Below, one piece after another: positions 56,102-64,000 of a DNA stretch of 64,000 nt (position 1 is its first letter; every line of letters begins with the position of its first letter). The position numbers and the translations under genes were made by a program. The notes beneath the pieces were generated by a model, which was not told the origin of the DNA, searched no databases, and worked only from the letters and a program-made list of their open reading frames with translations. This stretch comes from Cristatella mucedo (taxonomy: Eukaryota; Bryozoa; Phylactolaemata; Cristatellidae). The DNA lies in contig WPIO01000120.1 of NCBI GenBank assembly GCA_009760855.2, positions 372,001 through 436,000 of the forward strand, given 5' to 3'.

Positions 56102-56155
56102 TGTGTGCGTGTGCCTGCGTGCGTGTGCGTGTGTTTGTGTGTGTGCGTGAGTATA
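56030..56155. repeat. Compound TA/TG microsatellite
   Basis: About 29 bp of (TA)n, then a short joint, then (TG)n, which decays into tgcgtg-type units. Cys/Val-rich and His/Thr-rich frames here are artefacts. Confidence 0.95.
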
Positions 56156-56495
56156 TATAACAGGTTATTGATTAATATAAATCCCGAGCAACGAGTAATA
56201 CCTCTGCAGTGTTTACCCGGACGGTGTAACCGATAAATGTTTTTGTGCGGCCAGCTCTTCGGTCTCATGATAAGAGCTGTACCTCAATACAACTGCTAAG
56301 CCTTTGTAAACCGTGCCTTCAGTACGTAAGCTCCGAACAACTAAAACACTAGCCTCGCAGAAGTTAGGTGATCTCTTGCCTTGACTACAAGTAAATAGAA
56401 ACAAAAAAGCCGTTTCTTTCTGAACGCTTTGGCGAGGTCAATGTAAACCGCAAATTGTGTGCTTTTGGATGTGGACACTGTGCGTATTATTAGTG

Positions 56496-58270
56496 ATAAT
56501 AATAATCAAACCTTGTTTATACTGCCCTTAGAGAATTTGATCCCCTTCTTTGCAATTTGAATATGCAGAATTAAAAGCTAGACGATACAGTTAGCGTTGA
56601 AATACACCGTGTCAGCTAGAATTAAAACGCAAAGGGCAATTATAAGGACTGAATTCGGTGAGGAAAATGCCCGTTTTCGAATTATTTTCTCCAACTGCTA
56701 TCAAGTGGAGATGTATTGTTTTCATTCGTGAATGAGTGCCCATCTTCGGAAGAGTGTGCACTAAAGGCATCGTCTCTAAACGAGTTAAGCTCAATTCAAG
56801 GCACAGCTTGACTGTATGGACTAGAAGATTAAGTTGTATGACGTCTAGATGGATAAGTAGGCTGAAGCAAGACAATGCATGTGATCTAAAATTTGAGTAA
56901 AAGAACCTTGAATTCAAAGCTCTACTGGGTTGGGAGCCACTTCAGATCGGTGAAAAATGGTGTGATGTGGCAACTGCGACGCTTGCGGTAGACAACCATA
57001 GTTGCAGAGTTTTGCCGTAAACTTTAAGCACTTAGTTGAACAAACCAGAGAACCTGCAATAATTAATTAAAATAAGTCGATACGAGATATCGTAAATGCA
57101 AGGAACAGCTTGAATTTGGGAACCTGGTGTAAGCAGTTCCTACGTTTTTACAATGTTATGAACCTGAAAGAAGGCAGGCTCGACTATGGAGCTGATCTTG
57201 TCTCTTTGCAACTTCACACACCCAGATCTCATACAGATGGCTGAGGATTTATGCCATCTGAGCACAGTAGTGAGTTTTTTTTATTGATCATTCAATATGA
57301 GAATGTTTATTTCAATCCAAGAGAAGTTGTAAGCAATGGATGCATCGATTGAGGTAGGAATTTGGTGTGCTAAAAAGCTTGGGGATCAAAGTATATTTAC
57401 AGCTGTGTGTCATCGGCATATAAATTAAAGCCTGGATTATTATAGGCGATTAAATAATTTGTACGAAAAACGGGATAAATTTTGAAAATAAGTAGACCGT
57501 GCACACATTTCTGTGGTAGTCCGTAATTTAGAGGCACCTCTTGTCATATTTGCCTGCTGACACCAATGCTCTTGAGTCATCCATTGTTATATTAATGCAC
57601 CATTAGAGTTGAGAGCAGTGCCAGTGACGTCTAGGCGGGATGAAAGGCGATCGAGAAGGACTTGTTAATCAATATTGTCAAACGCTGCTGAAATATATAA
57701 GCAAAACAAGCGGACATACATTATCTGAGTGTACATTCGTGGGAAGTTAGTTTTACACCCAAGGCAATTATGTCTCTGTGTGTAGATATTCTCAAAAAAA
57801 GGACTGGAACTTGCTTGCTCTGTTTTGAAGTTCTAATGGAAGAGTTGAATTGAAGAGCTGGTCTTCTACTAATCGTTCCAGTGTCTTTGATAAGAACCGG
57901 CAGTGGGGAGCCTACGCTAAAGTGGCTTAGGTTCTCCTATTCTGGCCGTGCATTTTTAACGATTAGCTTAACAGCAAGGTGCAGAGACAAAATGTTTACC
58001 TAAGTACATATTGATTATGTTAGTTATACACGACAGTATCAGATATGCGCATGACAAAAGAGCTATATAAGAACCCTATACCTATAAAAAGTGGCCGTAG
58101 GGTCTAAAGAGCTAGAAGTCTTTTCAGAATGAGAGATTAACTTTAAGATAAGGTAGTGGCAGTCTTCAATTTTGAAATGGTGGTGCTTCAAGCAATTGAG
58201 GAAGAGGAGTCAATAAGAGAAGTTACTAAAGGAAATGAGTCTAGTTACTTTATCAATGCTTTACTACCTA
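56496..58270 (-). mobile_element. LINE A-like copy, strongly diverged
   Basis: In minus-strand order from 3': tail (plus text ataataataatcaaacc, tgcccttagagaatttgatc), C-terminal region (gatgtggcaactgcgacgct at about 56960), the RT YADD region (ctgtgtgtcatcggcatata at 57404), the block near GSVLGP (about 57500), the AFDTID region (tcaatattgtcaaacgctgc) and part of the linker up to about 58260. Order is preserved but frames are lost. It is an old copy. Confidence 0.75.
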
Positions 58271-59120
58271 ACGGACGAACTTTCTGGTCTTTTCAATGTT
58301 GCTGATAAATCCAGTGCTTTATGCAAGCTGTCCGAACTAACCTCTACGTTCGTTAATTAAACTTGCACGTAAGAGTTTATCATAACCTGTTATCTGGATA
58401 TGATTCACGAGGCTTTAATTAATCTGCATCTAAAACTCACTTCAGCCTGACATAAAAAACAGTATTTTCAACTTTTTTGTTAGCTGAATTACGCAGATCA
58501 TCCAGTTGAAGTTTTCGGGAGGTTTTACGATGATTTCGGCTGTTTGCAATACCGTTAAAGCCTACTTACAAGAGCTTCTCTGTTTATCCCGCAGTGGCTA
58601 ACGCCCAGGTAGTTCCGGTGGGTTTTCTGGGGTATACATGAATAGAAAAACTACACTGCACCTTAAAAATATAGTTTTAGCTATTCATTACGTGCTTTCG
58701 TTGTTTGGTATACCCAGAATGGGAAAGCTTTGAAAGTTATTAAAGTAGAGCAAAGACTGACATTCAGGAATTAAAAAACTAAAGTTGGGATAGATTTTGG
58801 TTTTAGCGAACGGAAGATTAACTGTAACATCCGCTTCTATGTGCTGAACTTTGAATCTAAAATGTTACAGTGATTGATATATAATATAGTTCGAAGTGTT
58901 TATTTTAAGAGGCCGTTGACTTGCCAATTTGAAATTATCAAAAAGAACAGATAGTGTCGCTTGTATTAATCTCCCTCTTATCTGGCAGGTCAAATATAGT
59001 TATTTATAGCCCATACTTATAAAACTGGGTCAATATTACAATGAATTCCAACTATCTGCTCTACTTAATGAATACAAACTGAGCAAATGCTTTTACCTCA
59101 TTCTGGTCACTTCATTGCGA
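58271..59120. other. Sequence with no supported feature
   Basis: AT-rich; no exon of the receptor and no transposon end recognised. Confidence 0.35.
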
Positions 59121-59195
59121 ATATAATATTAATAGCATTATATTTTTTAACGCCCTCGGAGAATCAAAATATTTTGTAGGCACTTTACACATACT
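59121..59195 (-). mobile_element. Isolated LINE A 3' tail
   Basis: Plus text atattaatagcattat, then acgccctcggagaatcaaaa and gtaggcactttaca. This is the LINE A tail with no recognisable body. Confidence 0.6.
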
Positions 59196-59792
59196 GTAAA
59201 TCTAGCAATATCTTGTTACGCAAGTCATGATATTCACTCGATGCAGCCCGATCCTACCTCCTCATGTGTGTCGAATTTCGTTGGCCTTCATTTGCCCTAT
59301 AAGTGCCAAGTTAAAGTTAAGTTTCAAGCGCATCTATACGGAAGAAAGACATCCAAAACAAATAAGTTGCTACTGCTTAAGCCCTGCAACTATAGCGGAA
59401 ACTCACTGTCAGTCAGTGAAAGCGGAATGCATATTTCTGTTAATAATTCTCCTTATTAATTGACGTCATTAACTTCTGTAACAATCGACATCACTTGCTG
59501 TACTTGACAACACTGAGGTCCCTTTTCTTAAAGTTACCTCAGGTACTCCTAGCATACCAGATTATGGATTTAGTGCATTCGTTTTTAAAGCTGATCACAT
59601 TCATTTCATTTTCATGACCAGCAAAGCCACTGAAGTGCAACATTACTTAAGCTAACTACTGTGTACGAACTTGGGAGTTGTTTTCAAAAATTCTTGTCAT
59701 TTTTTTGAAAAACTGACTCTTACTTGGCGTCAGACTTTTGTTATGGACAAGACATGTAGCCTGGTTGTTCACAATTACTACTGTTTACAATT

Positions 59793-60740
59793 CAGTAGTA
59801 CCAAGGCTTACGAAAGTGTCTCGACATATGAGTGTTTCGAGATATGATCTGTCTCTCGGCCGAATTTTACTTTGAGTTAGGAGCTAAAATTCGGGTTAGG
59901 AGCTTCAGATACTCCGCCTCTATTTGCCACAGCGAACGTCAGACTGCGTGTGGTTCTCAGGCGGCCATTAGACGTAGGGCAGCGAACGACGTTCCGTTGC
60001 ATGACGGTGCCCCACGACCCGGGTGTGGCACCAAGTGCAGGCCTGTTGGTTCACTCCCAGACAGACTAGGGGGAGCAATCGCGGTGCTGGGACACGTAAG
60101 ATTGCCAAACTCTGGTGTTAAATTCGACCACGGCAGGAACAGCTAAGTACGTACTGTACTCTATTTAGGCAATATCATCGTGTGAGATTTCATTGAATAA
60201 CGGATAACAATCGGCGCGTCCGAGTAAAGGCCCAGCAAATAAACTGAGCTTTCGGCTACGTGTTGGTTGTCTATACGCTTGCCTGCTTGATGCGATACTG
60301 TCGCGTGGTTATTAAGGATGAAGCCGACCTCATTGGATAGGTTTTTATCGAAAACCTCTGCAGATGAAATCTAGGACAGCCCAGCGAAAAGGGCAAATAT
60401 TGGCAAATAAGATTCACAAATTCATTTCAGCCTTTCTCCTCTAACTCTTTTAGTATCTTCAAGTCGTCTGATGTCCAAGTTGCTATTGTACATAAGAATT
60501 ATTAAAAATCATTTATTATAAGATATTCTATTGTATTGTTTTTAAAACGATATTTATTACTTATAAGTACACGTTTTTATAATTTAAAAACATGTGACAC
60601 AAAATTCCAGAGTTTTTTGGTGGTCCGGAATGGATTAGTGGTATTTGTTTTCAATTGGGAAAATGTTTTTGAAATACGAGTAACTTGCGTTACGAGCTCC
60701 AGCACGGAATGAAGTAAACTCGGAAGCCGAAGTAGCACTG
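59793..60740. mobile_element. Nonautonomous DNA transposon, second copy
   Basis: The left end cagtagtaccaaggcttacg, and the right end with complement cagtgctacttcggcttccg, form inverted repeats of about 20 bp. Internal blocks match the copy nested in the hAT element (tcgacatatgagtgtttcga, atctgtctctcggccgaa, gaccacggcaggaacagcta, ggtccggaatggatta, cgttacgagctccagcacgg). No transposase is present. A TA dinucleotide follows the right end, but the left flank is TT. The frame 59832-60146 is within the repeat and not a gene. Confidence 0.7.
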
Positions 60741-61214
60741 TATTCTGTAGATTTATACAGTCTTGTGTACTATTACATGTTTATTTTCATCTCTACTTAT
60801 TAAAATATAATGAAACACGGCCTTAGCCATCACGATTAATTGTATTACCTGCATAAACTACATTTTTAGAAAAATTAGGATATCGACCATAGAAAATAAA
60901 TACATAATTTGAAAAATGTATCTTTATCAGTCATCAAAAAGCACCTTCATTCACGTGTTAGTTTTAGAGTGATTCCTGTAGTTCTGAAGACTCGTAAAGA
61001 GCTTTATTTAAATACTTCTTTGCTGACAGACTTGAATTCGCTTATAAATCACTTTACGTATGTCCACCACCTCTGAGGTTTTAACCATGCACAGTAACGC
61101 TGGCTGCCTCAAGATCCGAAATTTGCAAAGTAAATCCTGTGGCTATCTAGCAGATTCTGATTCTAGCCTTTTCCAGAATGATAAATTGTATCAGGACTAC
61201 CTCTATTTTAGCGT
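60741..61214. other. Sequence with no supported feature
   Basis: AT-rich sequence, possibly the 5' edge of the following LINE remnant. Confidence 0.3.
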
Positions 61215-62430
61215 CTTCATTTGATTTTCGACTCTCAGTTGATTGCAGCACCTCAATGTCTAACTTCAAGCCGTCTTCTCAAGGTTTCAGCGAGTTTATA
61301 TTCGTCTAAGAATAGTGATAGTCCTCTAGATCCCACGCCCAATGTTCATCTTCTGAGGTGCATTGATTCGATACTGCCAGTCATAACAAAACAATTGCAT
61401 CTCTAACCTCTGTTCTAGTCCTCCATTCTTCGACTGCTCTCATTAGCAACCTCCTTAAGAAGGAGACATTAGACTAGGAGAATGGAAGCAACTGCGGTCA
61501 ATTCACCCTACTACTGCTCCTATCAAACAGACTGAAACGAGTATGGGCAAGCCAGCTTCACTCCTATATTTCTAAACTTGACACGAATTTCATATCGAGT
61601 TTAAACGCTAATTACTCTACTAAGTGAGCTCAAATGAGAATGTATTCAGAGCTCAATAATGCTGACTCAGGTTAAGTCTCTCTGCATTTTCGGCAGTTCG
61701 CTGTAGCATCTTTTTCTAATGTAGATTGCACCTATTTTAAATCCGCGAAACTATATAGCTTTGAATTATCTGTCACTGTCTGCTTTATTCAAAGTGCCAT
61801 CGCAGTTGGACACTTTTGAGCATTGGTGCCAATGGGCAACAGAGTCCTTCAAGGAGACTCTGAAAAACGGGCACCCCAGGCATGTGTGTTTGTCCCGCTT
61901 CTTTGCACAATTTGCACTGTTCCTTTTTACTAATTAAATCTTTATGTTTCTGTTTAATGAAAAGTACGCACAGTACACTACCTTTTCTTGGATCTCTCCC
62001 TGCCTTGCCGCACACCAACTCTCTAGACTTCCATGCTGCGTGCATAGCTGGCATTCATTCGCACTTTGGTGGCGCAAAAAAATTCTAATGCAATTACCAT
62101 AGAACCAAATTACTAGCTATAGGTAAACCTTGTGTTACCTGACTTTGATAAACCTGACCTTCAGAAGGGGGCAGGTCCAGCATATCCACTGCTGCTTCAG
62201 CGGACAATAGTGGCGTCCACTTCCAAATCGACCTTTCACTAGCCTATGAAATCAGCTCCACACTTAAGTCTGCCAAATTGCAGCTAGGTAACACTGCAAA
62301 ACTTTGCGTTTTATAGACTGGTATACCATATCCAATTTGGTCCATGTATCTGCTGCATTAGATCTCAAAATTAGTCCCTTGCTACCGGTAGGTTTCTCTT
62401 AAGGTTCTTACAGTAGGTTCGAAACTCTGC
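61215..62430 (+). mobile_element. LINE A-like remnant, plus strand
   Basis: The frame to 61406 ends SSKNSDSPLDPTPNVHLLRC then IDSILPVITKQ, parallel to SPLDPIPTVMLLRCIDLLLP of the full copy. Decayed RT entry follows (LLLLSNRLKRVWASQLHSYI at about 61510-61570), then NANYSTK. Near 62250 and 62340 there are traces of the thumb region (ccacacttaagtctgcc). Heavily mutated. Confidence 0.65.
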
Positions 62431-62440
62431 AACTGCCATA

Positions 62441-62556
62441 GTTTAGCCCAGCAGTTAAGGTGCTCGTCCCAAATGAGGTCTGGCTGAGGTCTCGGGCTTA
62501 AGCCCTGTTGCATATGTGATGCTCCTTAATAGAGATTGAGTTCTCTTAGGGCGCAG
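62441..62556 (+). repeat. SINE-1 copy
   Basis: Reads gcccagcagttaaggtgctc (box A region), gaggtctcgggcttaagccc (box B), then tgctccttaatagagattga and gttctcttagggcgca, the L2-like tail. The next SINE starts within 10 bp. Confidence 0.75.
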
Positions 62557-62559
62557 CAA

Positions 62560-62742
62560 CTGCCGTGATGGCACACTAGGTCAGACGGTTGCTTTCACGA
62601 CCTCGGTCCCGAAGTCGTGGGTTCGATTCGTGGGGTGGGCGATTTTTTATCGCCACTGCAAGCGGTGGTGATAGCCGTAAAGGTTCTTCTGTCGCTATAC
62701 AAAAAGAGGCTGTTTGATCAGCTAGGATTTATTTTTTTATTT
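62560..62742 (+). repeat. SINE-2 copy, best preserved
   Basis: Box A region gatggcacactaggtcagac, box B ggttcgattc, body gggtgggcgattttttatcg and gcggtggtgatagccgtaaa, end gtcgctatacaaaaagaggc then gatcagctaggatttatttt. It directly follows a SINE-1 in the same orientation. Confidence 0.88.
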
Positions 62743-62884
62743 AATACAAATGAGTTTTATTTTTTATATTTTTTTTAGTCTATTGTAAACGTGGCAATTA
62801 CAACATGACATCATTTCTCACCGACCCGCACTGGCTTCTCATTCATTAGCATGCCGGATCAATAATAGCAACACTTTTTCTTTG

Positions 62885-63690
62885 TCCAGAAAGAACTAAA
62901 TCTCGTTCTAGGCACTTTACTTACGTATGCTGCTTAGGAAGTACGTCAATATGGTTATTGATAACGTGGAGATTGCAACCACGTACAAAAACACAAAGTA
63001 AAACTCACGTGGATTCAGAGAATGCTTTAAGAGTACGTGAGTTTGTAGCTTTTGTCTAACTATCGTCCCGTCAGGAGATGTCATGACTTCATTCGGGTTG
63101 ATTTCCAGGCTTTGAGAGCTTTACCAACTCAAGGCACAGTCTCTGATAGAATTCATGTATGTTTGTTCTATCCACAGCTATGTGACTCGGGTTAGAAAAG
63201 CTTATTGCACTATGCTTAGCCTGATTGGGGAGTAGGTCTGGAAGGTATATTCTGAACGGTAGGCAGGAACAAAAGAAATGAAGGGATCACAAACTAGGGA
63301 CAAAATCATTAAGTCAATGCGCTGCTTTATTTTGAGCCAGTGCAGATTGGTGAACAAGTTTTCAGTCTGGCCACTACGAAGCTCGCAACAAACATGCCTG
63401 ATGGTCGAGTTTTCTCTAACTGTAAGTGCCTAAATTTACTCGCCAGATACCTAAAAGCAGGGATTTTGACAATTCCAGACGGTATATCGTAAATGCATTG
63501 ACCAACTTGGATTGGCTTTCCATGTCTCAGCTTTTGTCCAAACTTGTGCACTGTTGCGTGGCTTAAGGTAAGCGTACCTGACAATGGAGCTGATTTGGTT
63601 GCCTAGTGAAAGATTGATTCCTGCCAAACAGGGCTTCTGGATTTTTAGATGAAACGGCACCAGATCCAAAGTTTTGCCACGAATTTCTAG
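62885..63690 (-). mobile_element. LINE A-like copy, 3' half, diverged
   Basis: Tail at 62885-62925 (plus text agaaagaactaaatctcgtt, ctaggcactttac), then C-terminal region to about 63690. Plus text cactatgcttagcctgattg and gagccagtgcagattggtga parallels 6787-6910. Frames 63584-63327 and 63669-63451 are shadows of this decayed copy. Confidence 0.75.
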
Positions 63691-63804
63691 CTTAATTCAT
63701 TCTTTTGTTCCATCATACCTATGTTAGCCACTTCCTAGTCAAACTGTGCATTACACTACCAGCCGAAGTTACTCAAGTTGTTCATATTTTTTAATCAATA
63801 TTAA

Positions 63805-63930
63805 ATCGTTCGGATACCACGTCTAAAGTTTGTGTGCATCCGAAGCAAAGACATATTTCTTATTGACTTTAAGGCATCCCCTTACTTGGAGGAATTTAAA
63901 AAGAATTTGAAACCCATTCAAATCTCAACT
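63805..63930 (+). mobile_element. LINE A scrap with internal deletion
   Basis: Starts like SDTTSKVCVH (parallel to KDTTSKLAHA), then jumps to YLEEFKKNLKPIQIS (parallel to LTTFKKNFKTHLF). Only the two ends of the C-terminal domain remain. Confidence 0.5.
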
Positions 63931-64000
63931 AATTTTTCTGATTGAGTTTGAATTGGCTTGACACTTTGCTTTTATTACTAATAATATGGTGATTTTTGGA

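Noticed and set aside
55985-56268. Overlapping Cys/Val-rich and His/Thr-rich frames on both strands
   Set aside because: Products of the TA/TG microsatellite.
1-64000. Bacterial-type systems such as CRISPR arrays or operons
   Set aside because: No regularly spaced repeats or operon structure; introns, SINEs and LINEs show a eukaryotic genome.

Overview
This is metazoan nuclear DNA, most likely from a lophotrochozoan (flatworm, mollusc or annelid); the species cannot be fixed from sequence. Reasons: genes are split into short exons with canonical splice sites, base composition is fairly AT-rich, microsatellites are common, and about a third of the window by my boundaries is decayed transposon. 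Open reading frames alone mostly mark retrotransposon debris; the host exons are short and show only when splice sites, reading phase and protein motifs are read together.

The best host gene is a plus-strand subunit of the nicotinic acetylcholine receptor (Cys-loop) family. Five 5' exons are visible: signal-peptide exon 40489-40567, then 49691-49806, 49890-49934 (45 nt), 54024-54133 (110 nt) and 54227-54331. All join in phase. The 45-nt and 110-nt sizes are those of conserved exons of this family. The Cys-loop, transmembrane helices and 3' end are not in the window. Two usual ligand-pocket aromatics (loop D Trp, loop A Tyr) are Leu and Val. Intron 1 holds a hAT DNA transposon (41330-44531) with matching terminal inverted repeats and a perfect 8-bp target duplication, itself interrupted by a second transposon.

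Weaker splice-supported gene models: minus strand 30780-27500 (basic protein, 102 aa), plus 24612-25403 (48 aa), plus 37902-38389 (96 aa), minus 37714-37520 and plus 2729-4015. In four start exons the ATG lies 4-7 nt after a good splice acceptor, which would fit spliced-leader trans-splicing.

Layout: 0-4.4 kb sparse DNA with a candidate gene; 4.5-5.8 kb decayed GTF2IRD2-like hAT; 6.3-9.8 kb nearly full L2/CR1-type LINE (family A, minus); 10.6-17.1 kb LINE fragments with nested insertions, an internally inverted LINE of family B and a SPIN-like hAT element; 17-24 kb mostly featureless with a SINE and a large imperfect palindrome; 24.6-31 kb two small candidate genes around LINE fragments; 31-36.2 kb SINEs, LINE pieces and direct repeats; 37.5-38.4 kb two small candidate genes; 40.5-54.3 kb the receptor gene; 56-64 kb LINE, SINE and DNA-transposon remains.

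Two tRNA-type SINE families occur. SINE-1 shares its 3' end with LINE family A, the usual sign that a SINE borrows a LINE's enzymes. Every transposon coding region examined is broken, so the window is a graveyard of old insertions between and within host genes.
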